Assembly: GCF_002213425.1 (NCBI RefSeq)
Contig: NZ_NJGV01000025.1
Coordinates: 1-64,000 of the forward strand
Direction of reading: 5' to 3'
Source of the DNA: Herbaspirillum aquaticum
Lineage (GTDB): Bacteria; Pseudomonadota; Gammaproteobacteria; Burkholderiales; Burkholderiaceae_D
DNA: 64,000 bases
Position numbers and translations under genes: made by a program. The notes beneath the pieces are model-generated. The model was given only the letters and a program-made list of their open reading frames with translations, was not told the origin of the DNA and made no database searches. This document shows, one piece after another, positions 38,278-46,425 of the stretch (position 1 is its first letter; each line of letters opens with the position of its first letter).

Positions 38278-39618
38278 TCAGGCGTCCTTGAGTTCGACGC
38301 GCTTGATTTCCTTGACGATGACAAGATAGCTGATCACGGTCACCAGCGCATTGATGCCCACGAAGACCAGGGCACCGGAGAAGGAACCGGTTTCCTTGAC
38401 GATGTAGCCGATCACGATGGGAGTGGTGATACCGGCCACATTGCCGAACATGTTGAAGAGACCACCGGAGAGGCCCACGATCTGCTTGGGCGCGGTATCG
38501 GCCACCACCGCCCAGCCCAGCGCGCCCACGCCCTTGCCGAAGAAGGCCAGCGCCATGATGCCCACGACCATCCACTGCGCGTCGACGTAATTGCACAGGA
38601 TCATAGTCATCGACAGCAGCATGCCGCCCACGATGGGGATCTTGCGCGACCAGGTGACCGACATGCCGCTCTTGATGAGACGGTCCGAGATCAGGCCGCC
38701 GACCACGCCTCCGATGAAACCGCACACCGCCGGGATCGAGGCCACGAAACCGGCCTTGAGAATGGACATGCCACGCTCCTGCACCAGGTACACCGGGAAC
38801 CAGGTCAGGAAGAAATAGGTGATCACGTTGATGCAGTACTGGCCGATGTAGACGCCCAGCAGCATGCGGTTGGACAGCAGCTGGCGGATGTAGCCTTTGC
38901 CCTTGGTGGAAGGTGCGGCGACCTTCTTGTTGTCCATGTCGACCAGGCCGCCCCCGGATTCGATGTGCTGCAGTTCAGCCGCGTTGATGCGCGGATGATC
39001 CTTGGGGCTGTAGATGATCTTGCCCCAGACCATGGCCAGAAGGATGCCGACCACGCCCATGACGGTAAACACATGGTGCCAGCTGTAGGTATGCACGATC
39101 CAGGCCATCAGCGGCGTGAAGATCACGGCGGCGAAATACTGCGCCGAATTGAAGATGGCCGAGGCCGTGCCGCGTTCCTTGGTCGGGAACCAGGCCGCAA
39201 CGATGCGGCCATTGGCCGGGAAGGACGGCGCTTCAGCCAGGCCCACCATGAAGCGCAGCAGGAACAGCGCGATCACGGCTGCGCCCGTGCTCATCCAGGT
39301 CACACCGGCCTGCAGGAAAGTGAAGAAAGACCACAGGGCAATGCTCCACATGTAGATCTTCTTGGAGCCGAAGCGATCCAGCAGCCAGCCACCCGGCAGC
39401 TGCGCCAGCACATAGGCCCAGCTGAAGGCCGAGAAGATGTAGCCCATGGTGACCGGATCCAGCGACAGCTCGGTCTTCATGGCCGAACCGGCGATGGACA
39501 GCGTGGCACGGTCAGCGTAGTTGACGGTGGTGACGACGAACAGCAGGAACAGGATCAGGTAGCGGATATGGGTCGGCTTGCCGGCCGCCGCGCCGCTGGG
39601 GGTGTTGCTTTGCGCCAA
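38278..39618 (-). CDS. MFS glucarate/galactarate-type transporter
   Basis: A 446-residue, 12-segment anion:cation symporter (ACS) family transporter. 'VNYADRATLSIAG' (TM1), 'GGWLLDRFGSKKIYMWSIALWSFFTFLQ', 'GLAEAPSFPANGRIVAAWFPTKERGTASAIFNSAQYF' and 'GLSGGLFNMFGNVAGITTPIVIGYI' are hallmarks of the D-glucarate/D-galactarate (GudP/GarP) group. The start is a TTG at 39618 preceded by GGAG; in-frame sequence upstream of it does not look coding. Operon order transporter-garD, under a palindromic operator at 39751. Confidence 0.9.
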   Translation of the reverse strand: MAQSNTPSGAAAGKPTHIRYLILFLLFVVTTVNYADRATLSIAGSAMKTELSLDPVTMGYIFSAFSWAYVLAQLPGGWLLDRFGSKKIYMWSIALWSFFTFLQAGVTWMSTGAAVIALFLLRFMVGLAEAPSFPANGRIVAAWFPTKERGTASAIFNSAQYFAAVIFTPLMAWIVHTYSWHHVFTVMGVVGILLAMVWGKIIYSPKDHPRINAAELQHIESGGGLVDMDNKKVAAPSTKGKGYIRQLLSNRMLLGVYIGQYCINVITYFFLTWFPVYLVQERGMSILKAGFVASIPAVCGFIGGVVGGLISDRLIKSGMSVTWSRKIPIVGGMLLSMTMILCNYVDAQWMVVGIMALAFFGKGVGALGWAVVADTAPKQIVGLSGGLFNMFGNVAGITTPIVIGYIVKETGSFSGALVFVGINALVTVISYLVIVKEIKRVELKDA

Positions 39619-39750
39619 TTGGTTTCTCCAGGTCTCTCGCCATCCGCTCCGCCAGCCTGCCCCGGAAGCGCCGCCGCAGGAACGCGGACGGAGTGGCGTC
39701 GGGACTTGCCGGAGGTGTCTCTTGGCGTATTGTTGTGTGTTGAGGTGATT

Positions 39751-39770
39751 GTTATAAGACGTCATACAAC
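39751..39770 (-). promoter_or_regulatory. palindromic operator upstream of the aldarate transporter
   Basis: Minus strand GTTGTATGACGTCTTATAAC is a near-perfect 10+10 inverted repeat (8 of 10 pairs) about 135 bp before the TTG start. It shares GTTGTAYGA with the kdgD site, consistent with a common GntR-type regulator. Confidence 0.55.
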
Positions 39771-39950
39771 AGCAAGCGCAGTATAACAGGACGCGAAGCG
39801 GACGCAAGCGGTGAATGTGAAGGAATCTGCACTTCAGGCTGGTTCCGGCGCGGCCAGGTTGTCTGACATGTCCCTCTGGCGCACTGACGAAGTGGCGCGC
39901 CGCAGGTATGATGCGCGCACTCTCCTACTCCGTGACCACCCGATATCCCC

Positions 39951-41009
39951 ATGACATTCTCTTCCTCCGCCTCGCGCGGCTCTTCTGCCTGGCTCAAGCC
40001 GCTGCTGTTCGTCCTGGTGGCGGCCATCGGCCTCTACTATGTGAAGTGGTCGCCCTACTACCTGAAATCCTTCGTGGCCGCCGACAAGCACAGCATTGGC
40101 GGCTCCATCCTGGCCAATGCACCCACCGCGCCCTGGTCGGCTGCGCTGGAATATGCCACGGTCTACTTCCTGGCCATCTGGAAAGCCGCCGTGCTGGGCG
40201 TGCTGCTCGGCTCGCTGGTGCAGGTGCTGGTGCCGCGCGACTGGCTGCTGCGGGTATTCGGCCGCGCCGGCCTCGGCTCGACCCTGCGCGGCGGCCTGTT
40301 CGCCTTGCCGGGCATGATGTGCAGTTGCTGCGCCGCGCCGGTGGTGGCGGGCATGCGCCGCCAGCAAGTGTCGGTCGGGGCCGCCCTGGCCTTCTGGATC
40401 GCCAACCCGGTACTCAATCCGGCCACGCTGGTGTTCATGGGCTTCGTGCTGGGATGGGATTTTGCCGTGCTGCGTTTGCTGGCGGGCGTGCTGCTGGTCG
40501 TCGGCGTCTCACTGATCGCACAACGTGTGGCACAGACGGAAACCCTGCCACAGGCTGCTTTGGACGCAGTGGCTGCCGCCGAATATGAACCGATGGACGA
40601 TGGCCGACATTTCCTGGTGCGCTGGGGCAGCAAGCTGTGGCAACTGTTCTGGACCACGGCACCGGTCTATATCGTGGTGGTGCTGGCACTGGGTGCGGCA
40701 CGTGTGTGGCTGTTCCCGCAGGTCGATGCCAGCATGGGCAACAGCCTGCTGTGGATCGTGGCCCTGGCGGTGGTGGGGACGCTCTTCGTGATCCCGACGG
40801 CGGCCGAGATCCCCATCGTGCAATCCATGCTCTCGCTGGGCATGGGCGTGGGTCCGGCCGTGGCGTTGCTGATGACCCTGCCCAGCATCAGCTTGCCTTC
40901 GTTGCTGATGCTGCGCACATCCTTCACACCGCGCGTGCTCATGACCGTCACGCTGCTGACCATGCTAGTCGGGGCGGTCAGCGGGCTGGTGGCGGTGGTG
41001 TTGCTGTAA
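39951..41009 (+). CDS. ArsP-like permease
   Basis: A 352-residue permease with eight or more membrane segments of the DUF318/ArsP (COG0701) family. Conserved core: 'GGLFALPGMMCSCCAAPVVAGMRRQQVSVGAALAFWIANPVLNPATLVFMGF', with a CSCC motif in a membrane helix, repeated in the second half as 'VGTLFVIPTAAEIPIVQSMLSLGMG'. ArsP relatives export trivalent organoarsenicals; others have undefined roles. No ars gene is nearby. An extended -10-like AGGTATGAT lies about 35 bp before the start; the ribosome site is weak. Confidence 0.85.
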   Translation: MTFSSSASRGSSAWLKPLLFVLVAAIGLYYVKWSPYYLKSFVAADKHSIGGSILANAPTAPWSAALEYATVYFLAIWKAAVLGVLLGSLVQVLVPRDWLLRVFGRAGLGSTLRGGLFALPGMMCSCCAAPVVAGMRRQQVSVGAALAFWIANPVLNPATLVFMGFVLGWDFAVLRLLAGVLLVVGVSLIAQRVAQTETLPQAALDAVAAAEYEPMDDGRHFLVRWGSKLWQLFWTTAPVYIVVVLALGAARVWLFPQVDASMGNSLLWIVALAVVGTLFVIPTAAEIPIVQSMLSLGMGVGPAVALLMTLPSISLPSLLMLRTSFTPRVLMTVTLLTMLVGAVSGLVAVVLL

Positions 41010-41015
41010 ATTGAT

Positions 41016-42107
41016 TCAGGGCCGGTACTGTCGCAGGAAGCTGACCACCTCGGTCTGCTGCCCTGCGAACAGCAGGCGGGAGCGCTTGGACTCCCGCTGG
41101 AAGGCATAGATGGGATCGTAGTATTCCGCCAGCAAGGCATCGATCCAGGCACGGTGCAAGTCGACCACGCCGTCTTTCTCCTGGCGCGCCAGCGCCGTTT
41201 CCATCATCTGCAGCAGGCGGCGGTAGCGCTGGTCGCCCAGGCGCTTGACCAGCTTGCCCAGGGCAGCCAGCAGATGGGCGCGATACCGCTCAAAACCGTG
41301 GCGCGGATCCAGCGCCACGTACTCCTCGCTCAAGCCACTGACGTAATCGCGCAGGATGCGCTCCACGCGCCCTTCCCGGCTGTCTTCCAGCCATACCATG
41401 GGCAGGCTCTGCATGCGCTGGTGCAAGGCCAGCGGCAAGGCGCAGGCACCGATGAGGCGGCTCTCGTCTTCCAGCGCAAACCATTGATGGCCTTGCGCCT
41501 GCAATTTGATGAGGGCAATGGCCAGGCGGTGCTCGAAGTCGATGGGCGCAGGCTGCGGGCTGGCGCGCTTGCCGAAGCTGGAGCCGCGATGATTGGCGTA
41601 GGCTTCCAGGTCCAGCGCGTTGTCGAGCTGCAGCAGCACGTCGGTCTTGCCGCATCCGGTCATGCCGCCCACCACCACGAAAGCGCAGTCGGCCAAGGCC
41701 TGGTCGATGGCTTCCATCAAGAAGTGGCGCAGCGCCTTGTAGCCGCCAGCCACGCGGGGATAGGCAATGCCGGCCTCGCTCTTCAACCACTGCTGGGTGA
41801 TCTGCGAGCGCAGGCCGCCGCGGAAGCAATACAGGCAGCCTTCCGGATGCGCCCGTGCGAACTCGGCCCAGGCCGCAATGCGTTCTTCCTTCACCGATCC
41901 GCTGACCAGTTGATGACCCAGTTCGATGGCGGACTGCTGGCCCTGTTCCTTGTAGCGCAGGCCGACCTGATGACGCTCGCTGTCATTCATCAGCGGCAGG
42001 TTCACCGCCGTCGGGAACGCCCCCTTGCCGAACTCCACCGGCGCCCGCGCATCCAGCATGGGCGTATCGGCGAGGAAGAGCGCGCGGCTGGGCTGCAGAT
42101 CGGCCAT
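41016..42107 (-). CDS. mnmH: tRNA 2-selenouridine/geranyl-2-thiouridine synthase
   Basis: A 363-residue SelU/MnmH protein with an N-terminal rhodanese domain ([11 protein letters not shown], Cys91 and catalytic Cys94) and a C-terminal P-loop domain ([10 protein letters not shown] at about 140). It swaps sulfur for selenium at the wobble uridine of certain tRNAs using selenophosphate made by SelD. ATG 42107 overlaps the selD stop (ATGA), so translation is coupled; a much longer open frame reading into selD is not used. Confidence 0.95.
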   Translation of the reverse strand: MADLQPSRALFLADTPMLDARAPVEFGKGAFPTAVNLPLMNDSERHQVGLRYKEQGQQSAIELGHQLVSGSVKEERIAAWAEFARAHPEGCLYCFRGGLRSQITQQWLKSEAGIAYPRVAGGYKALRHFLMEAIDQALADCAFVVVGGMTGCGKTDVLLQLDNALDLEAYANHRGSSFGKRASPQPAPIDFEHRLAIALIKLQAQGHQWFALEDESRLIGACALPLALHQRMQSLPMVWLEDSREGRVERILRDYVSGLSEEYVALDPRHGFERYRAHLLAALGKLVKRLGDQRYRRLLQMMETALARQEKDGVVDLHRAWIDALLAEYYDPIYAFQRESKRSRLLFAGQQTEVVSFLRQYRP

Positions 42108-43141
42108 CAAAGCACCTCGACCGCGTAGCGCTGTCGTTCCACCAGTTCGCCGATGGGCGCCAGTTCCAGTCCGAGGGCGGCGGCGGTGGCGAGGAATTCC
42201 GGATTGGCTTCCGGCCGCACCGCCACCAGCAGGCCGCCGCTGGTCTGGGGATCGCAGAGCAGATGCTTCTGCGCTTCGCTGAGCGGACTGATCTTGCTGC
42301 CGTAGCTCTCGAAATTGCGTCCGGTACCCCCTGGCACGCAGCCTTCGGCCAGGTAATAAGGCACGCCCGGCAGGCTGGGCACCAGCGCGTGCTGGACCCG
42401 TGCACTCACGCCGCTGCCTTCGCACATTTCCACCAGATGGCCCAGCAGGCCGAAGCCGGTCACATCCGTCATCGCAGTCACGCCCGCCAGCTTGCCGAAG
42501 CGGCTGCCGGGCTGGTTGAGCTGGCACATCCAGTCGCGCGCCGTGCCAACATCTTCAGGGCGCAGCTTGCCCTTCTTTTCTGCGGTGGTGAGGATGCCGA
42601 TGCCCAGCGGCTTGGTGAGGTACAACAGGCAGCCGGCGCTGGCGGTGTCGTTGCGCTTCATGTGGCGCTTCTCCACCACACCGGTCACGGCCAGGCCGAA
42701 GATGGGTTCCGGGGCATCGATGGAATGGCCACCGGCCAGCGGGATGCCAGCCGCATCGCAGGCCGCGCGGCCACCGCGCACCACTTCGCGCGCCACCTCG
42801 GGCGGCAGCACGTTGACCGGCCAGCCGAGGATGGCGATGGCCATGAGCGGATCACCGCCCATGGCGTAGATGTCGCTGATGGCATTGGTGGCGGCAATGC
42901 GGCCGAAGTCGAAGGGATCATCGACGATGGGCATGAAGAAATCGGTGGTGGAGACCACACCGCGCTCTTCATCGATGGCATAGACGGCCGCATCATCGCG
43001 GGAGGCATTGCCGACCCAGAGTTTGGGATCGAGATGCTGGGCGCCGCTGCCGGCCAAGATGACGTCGAGCACCTGCGGCGAAATCTTGCAGCCGCAACCG
43101 GCGCCATGGCTGTATTGGGTCAGACGAATGGGGTCGCTCAT
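42107..43141 (-). CDS. selD: selenide, water dikinase (selenophosphate synthase)
   Basis: A 344-residue AIRS/PurM-fold enzyme. N-terminal Gly-rich loop [10 protein letters not shown] with Cys16, Cys18 and Lys19 (Cys replaces Sec seen in some homologues). Further motifs: [32 protein letters not shown] and LAGGHSID. Forms selenophosphate from selenide and ATP for the MnmH reaction. No selA/selB or tRNA-Sec lies in the window, so a tRNA-only selenium pathway is possible. Confidence 0.95.
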   Translation of the reverse strand: MSDPIRLTQYSHGAGCGCKISPQVLDVILAGSGAQHLDPKLWVGNASRDDAAVYAIDEERGVVSTTDFFMPIVDDPFDFGRIAATNAISDIYAMGGDPLMAIAILGWPVNVLPPEVAREVVRGGRAACDAAGIPLAGGHSIDAPEPIFGLAVTGVVEKRHMKRNDTASAGCLLYLTKPLGIGILTTAEKKGKLRPEDVGTARDWMCQLNQPGSRFGKLAGVTAMTDVTGFGLLGHLVEMCEGSGVSARVQHALVPSLPGVPYYLAEGCVPGGTGRNFESYGSKISPLSEAQKHLLCDPQTSGGLLVAVRPEANPEFLATAAALGLELAPIGELVERQRYAVEVL

Positions 43142-43232
43142 GGGAAAGTCCTGGCTGGTCGGGGGGATGCCGATTCTAGCAGCGATTGCGGCGCCGGGAT
43201 GGGCCCATGCCTCTGAATGGGCAGCCAGTCAA

Positions 43233-43633
43233 TCACGACAGGCGTTCCAGCACCTCTGCGCAGCGAATCACTTGCAGGCCGAGATCTTCAGTCACCTCGT
43301 CACTGCCCTCGTATCAAAGCCATTGCGAACATCATGCGCCCGTGCGAGCAAGCGCCAGACGTCGGGACCGACCTCCAGCGTGTGAGGCAGGCACTGGAAC
43401 ACCACATAGCGGCTGGCGGGCCGGAAACCCTGGCGCCGCAAGGCGGCCAGCGAGAACGCATACGCCGCGCTGTAGCCGAGGAGGAAACGGCCGGATAATG
43501 AAAGTCCTGGTGCCGAGGCATCTTTGAGCCGATCCCGGCCACTTTGGAGATGGGTATCGATTTCGGCCGCCGAAGGAGGCTCCGGCTTCAGTTGCCCCAA
43601 CCTGAGGAGATTTTCAAGCTCATTGCGCCCCAT
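43233..43633 (-). pseudogene. HEPN-type partner of the MNT protein, frameshifted near its 3' end
   Basis: The intact frame runs 113 residues (43633 to the stop at 43292). Family members continue after the catalytic HEPN motif 'RN-x-x-x-Y-E-G'. Here, after Arg103-Asn104-Gly-Phe, the continuation 'YEGSDEVTEDLGLQV...CAEVLERLS' is found in another frame (43313 to a TGA at 43233). Restoring one base near 43314-43316 (GATAC to GAATAC) joins both parts. The read frame instead ends DTRAVTR. HEPN domains are usually RNases; the shift removes the last helix and the motif Tyr. It overlaps the MNT gene by 14 bp. A sequencing error is the alternative. Confidence 0.75.
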
Positions 43634-44201
43634 CCTGTGCTCCGATCAATTCGATTTTCGGACCAGCCATCACGGAAACCAGAAAATGATTCCGTGCCGC
43701 GATCTTTTTCCGGAATTCAGCGGGGCGATACACCGTCAGGGAAATCTTCCTGCCCAGTCTTGCCTCCAGCGCCACCAGCTCGGGGTAGAGATCGGCACTG
43801 CCAAGGTCATCCGCCAGCACCAGCAAATCAATGTCACTGGCCGCCGTATCCAAACCCTTGGCAACCGACCCATACAAGAAGGCGCGCTCGATGCGTTCCG
43901 AAAAAGGCAGCAGCATAGCCTTGATGGTGTCGGCCACGCCAAAGGTCTTGCGAATAATGGCGCTCAGTTCCGAAAAAATTGGAGAGTCCGGATTGGGCTT
44001 GTAGAGCAAGACGCGCCCCACCTCTTCCCGCAGCAACAGCCCGGCCTCGGTCAATTTGCCAAGGTCGCGCTGAGCCGATGCAGAACTGATGCCGGTGCGG
44101 CTCATCAGTGCGCGCAGGTGCATCCCTTCCGGCCGCAGGAACAGCTGGCCGAGAATGGCTTGGATGGATTTGGAGAAAAGGGCGTCACTGAGGGTGCTCA
44201 T
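43620..44201 (-). CDS. winged-helix/minimal nucleotidyltransferase (MNT) protein
   Basis: A 193-residue fusion of an N-terminal ArsR/MarR-like winged helix (residues ~10-75, LRALMSRTGISSASAQRDLGKLTEAGLL) with a pol-beta nucleotidyltransferase. The NTase motif is complete: LYGSVAKGLDTAASDIDLLVL, with Gly111-Ser112, Asp123 and Asp125. In MNT-HEPN toxin-antitoxin modules this protein is the antitoxin and AMPylates the HEPN RNase. The HTH suggests it also binds its own promoter (repeats at 44204-44237). Its partner gene is broken. Confidence 0.85.
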   Translation of the reverse strand: MSTLSDALFSKSIQAILGQLFLRPEGMHLRALMSRTGISSASAQRDLGKLTEAGLLLREEVGRVLLYKPNPDSPIFSELSAIIRKTFGVADTIKAMLLPFSERIERAFLYGSVAKGLDTAASDIDLLVLADDLGSADLYPELVALEARLGRKISLTVYRPAEFRKKIAARNHFLVSVMAGPKIELIGAQDGAQ

Positions 44202-44203
44202 GC

Positions 44204-44237
44204 GCTCAATTCTAGCTCAATTGCGCTAAATTTGAGC
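44204..44237. promoter_or_regulatory. repeats upstream of the MNT gene, possible autoregulatory operator
   Basis: GCTCAATT occurs at 44204-44211 and 44215-44222, and the inverted TTGAGC at 44232-44237, ending three bases from the start codon. The arrangement fits binding by the HTH domain of the encoded protein. Confidence 0.45.
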
Positions 44238-44275
44238 ACAAGCAAACAGAGGTGATGCCTGGCAGGGCCAAAAAC

Positions 44276-44305
44276 AAAAAAGCCCCGCAAGAAACTTGCG
44301 AGGCT
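44276..44305 (-). terminator. terminator after tRNA-Asn copy A
   Basis: AGCCTCGCAAG-TTT-CTTGCGGGGCT followed by T-run on the minus strand. Confidence 0.85.
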
Positions 44306-44314
44306 TTCGTATTC

Positions 44315-44390
44315 TGGCTCCCCGACCTGGACTCGAACCAGGGACCTGCGGATTAACAGTCCGTCGCTCTACCGACTGAGCTATCAGGGA
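44315..44390 (-). tRNA. tRNA-Asn (GTT), copy A
   Basis: A 76-nt cloverleaf with CCA encoded. Acceptor TCCCTGA / TCGGGGA, D-arm with TAGCTCAGTCGGTAGAGC, anticodon loop CTGTTAATC with anticodon GTT, T-arm GGTTCGAGTCC. Identical to copy B, 256 bp away. Confidence 0.97.
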
Positions 44391-44531
44391 TCAATTGAGG
44401 GCGCGATTATGAACGATTTTTTTCAGATTTACCAGAGCGGAAAACGAAAATTTTTTACATCGTTCTGCATCGTGGCGGCATAGCCCTGCCGCCCTTCGTG
44501 AGAGACCAAAACACCAGCCTCACACTAATTG

Positions 44532-44560
44532 AAAAGGCCCCGCAATTGCTTGCGAGGCCT
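44532..44560 (-). terminator. terminator-like hairpin after tRNA-Asn copy B
   Basis: GGCCTCGCAA-GCAA-TTGCGGGGCC followed by a short T-run on the minus strand; a sister of the hairpin after copy A. Confidence 0.75.
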
Positions 44561-44570
44561 TCGCATTCTT

Positions 44571-44646
44571 TGGCTCCCCGACCTGGACTCGAACCAGGGA
44601 CCTGCGGATTAACAGTCCGTCGCTCTACCGACTGAGCTATCAGGGA
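44571..44646 (-). tRNA. tRNA-Asn (GTT), copy B
   Basis: Same 76-nt sequence as copy A. Tandem duplication of tRNA plus terminator. Both read toward selD. Confidence 0.97.
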
Positions 44647-44774
44647 ACAGCTGAGAAAAAGATTATGACGCGATTTTTACTTCATGTCAAAACTTTTTTC
44701 AGGGAAAGGCGCATTTTTTCATAGGAGAAAACGCCCTGCGCGACCCCATCCGCAGACGGGGCCGTGCATGCCAA

Positions 44775-45992
44775 TTACAGCACCTTGGCGATGGCGTCGA
44801 CCACCACGTCGATGTTCTTGGTGTTGAGCGCAGCCACGCAGATGCGGCCGGTGTCGACGGCGTAGATCGAGAACTCGTTGCGCAGGCGTTCCACCTGGGC
44901 CTTGGTCAGGCCGGAGTAGGAGAACATGCCGCGTTGCTTGATGACGAAATCGAAATCATGACCAGGCGCCTTTTCCTTCAGCTTGGCCACCAGCAGCTGG
45001 CGCATTTCGCGGATGCGCACGCGCATCTCGGCCAGTTCGTCTTCCCACAGCTTGCGCAGTTCAGGCGATGCCAGGGCGGTTGCGACCACCTGGCCACCGT
45101 GGATCGGCGGGTTGGAGTAGTTGGTACGCACCACGCGCTTCAGTTGGGACAGCACGCGGGCGGCTTCTTCGGCGCTGGCTGCGGCGATGGACAATGCGCC
45201 CACGCGTTCGCCATACAGCGAGAAGGACTTGGAGAACGAGTTCGACACGAACAGCGGGCCGCCAGCTTCGGCGAAGCGGCGCACCACCTGGCCGTCTTCG
45301 GCGATGCCGTCGCCAAAGCCCTGGTAGGCCATGTCCAGGAAGGGAACCAGGCCGCGCGAGGTCACCACTTCAATGACTTGCGTCCACTGGTCGTCGGTCA
45401 GGTCGGCGCCGGTCGGGTTGTGGCAGCAGGCGTGCAGCAGCACGACCGAGCCGGTCTTCATGGTCTTCAAGGCTTCCAGCATGCCGGCGAAGTTCACGCC
45501 ACGGGTGGCCGGGTCATAGTACGGATAGGCGTTGACCTTGAAGCCGGCCATCTCGAACAGGGCGCGGTGGTTTTCCCAGCTCGGGTCGCTGATCCAGACT
45601 TCGGTACCGGCCGGCGAGAAGTGCTTGAGGAAGTCGGCACCCAGCTTCAGCGCGCCAGTGCCGCCCAGGGCTTGCACGGTGATCGCACGCTTCTCGGTCA
45701 CCACGGCGCTGCCGGCGCCGAAGACCAGCTCCTGCACTGCGCGGTCATAGGTGGCCAGGCCGTCGATGGGCAGGTAGGTACGCGGGGCCAGCTTGGCTGC
45801 CAGTTCCGCCTCGGCTTTCTTCACGCATTCCAGCAGGGGGACCTTGCCGTTGTCGTCGTAGTACACGCCCACGCCCAGATTGGTCTTGGCCGGATTCTGG
45901 TCGGCGTTGTAGGCTTCGGTCACGCCCAGGATGGGGTCGCGCGGCGCCATTTCGATGGCGGAAAACAGGGAGGCGGAGACAGGTGCGTTCAT
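44775..45992 (-). CDS. tyrB: aromatic amino acid / aspartate aminotransferase
   Basis: A 405-residue class I PLP aminotransferase of the AspC/TyrB group: 'MAPRDPILGVTEAYNADQNPAKTNLGVGVYYDDNGKVPLL', 'HACCHNPTGADLT', PLP Lys in SNSFSKSFSLYGERVGAL, and 'QRGMFSYSGLTKAQVERL'. Uses 2-oxoglutarate with aromatic and dicarboxylic amino acids. Assignment to tyrB rather than aspC is moderate. The ATG at 45992 gives a normal length; a longer frame to 46211 crosses a leader hairpin. Confidence 0.88.
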   Translation of the reverse strand: MNAPVSASLFSAIEMAPRDPILGVTEAYNADQNPAKTNLGVGVYYDDNGKVPLLECVKKAEAELAAKLAPRTYLPIDGLATYDRAVQELVFGAGSAVVTEKRAITVQALGGTGALKLGADFLKHFSPAGTEVWISDPSWENHRALFEMAGFKVNAYPYYDPATRGVNFAGMLEALKTMKTGSVVLLHACCHNPTGADLTDDQWTQVIEVVTSRGLVPFLDMAYQGFGDGIAEDGQVVRRFAEAGGPLFVSNSFSKSFSLYGERVGALSIAAASAEEAARVLSQLKRVVRTNYSNPPIHGGQVVATALASPELRKLWEDELAEMRVRIREMRQLLVAKLKEKAPGHDFDFVIKQRGMFSYSGLTKAQVERLRNEFSIYAVDTGRICVAALNTKNIDVVVDAIAKVL

Positions 45993-46425
45993 CGTGATAA
46001 CATGAAAAGTTAGCTGCAACAAAGCGCTGCAGAAGGAAATGGGTGCACAGGGAGAGATTCGGATGTGCACCTTTTTGCAACACTGCATTCTAACAAATGT
46101 GGATGGCCAATCACAGACACAGACAGGCCCAATTGCCTGCTGAATCTGCATGACACCATGTTCTATCGACATAACCCCGATCTGCACCCACCCAGCGCCA
46201 GGCAGCCCCACCCAGTGGATGAGCTGGCTGCTGACGCGGCTTTGCGTCCGGTTTTGCCGGCTGGACAGGCGCAGATTGTGTCTTGAACTTCAGCATCCCG
46301 ACAGCATTTGATGAATATTCACGCCTCCACCTTGCCTGTGTGCAACGCCCCGCTTGCGGGCGTTGCCGGTTCTTCCTGCACCGTGGCGGCTCACCGGAAC
46401 CCGCGCGACAAAAGCAACCCAGACC
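45993..46425. other. 433-bp divergent intergenic region tyrB / uvrB
   Basis: Contains the hairpin above and a -10-like TAGAAT on the minus strand near 46095. No clear LexA (SOS) palindrome ahead of uvrB was found, and no additional gene. Confidence 0.4.
46042..46076. promoter_or_regulatory. hairpin in the tyrB leader region
   Basis: GGTGCACA (46042-46049) pairs with TGTGCACC (46064-46071), followed on the plus strand by T5. For tyrB (minus) it lies 50-85 nt upstream of the start, probably in the leader. For plus-strand transcription it is terminator-like, but no plus-strand gene ends here. Confidence 0.45.

Noticed and set aside
36450-38291. Plus-strand 613-codon frame antisense to garD
   Set aside because: An antisense shadow; garD motifs are complete on the other strand.
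44204-44237. Integration site next to tRNA-Asn
   Set aside because: The repeats are 80 bp from the tRNA and do not copy its 3' end; autoregulation by the MNT protein is simpler.
45993-46425. LexA (SOS) box upstream of uvrB
   Set aside because: No CTGT-N8-ACAG palindrome of acceptable quality was found by eye in the region.
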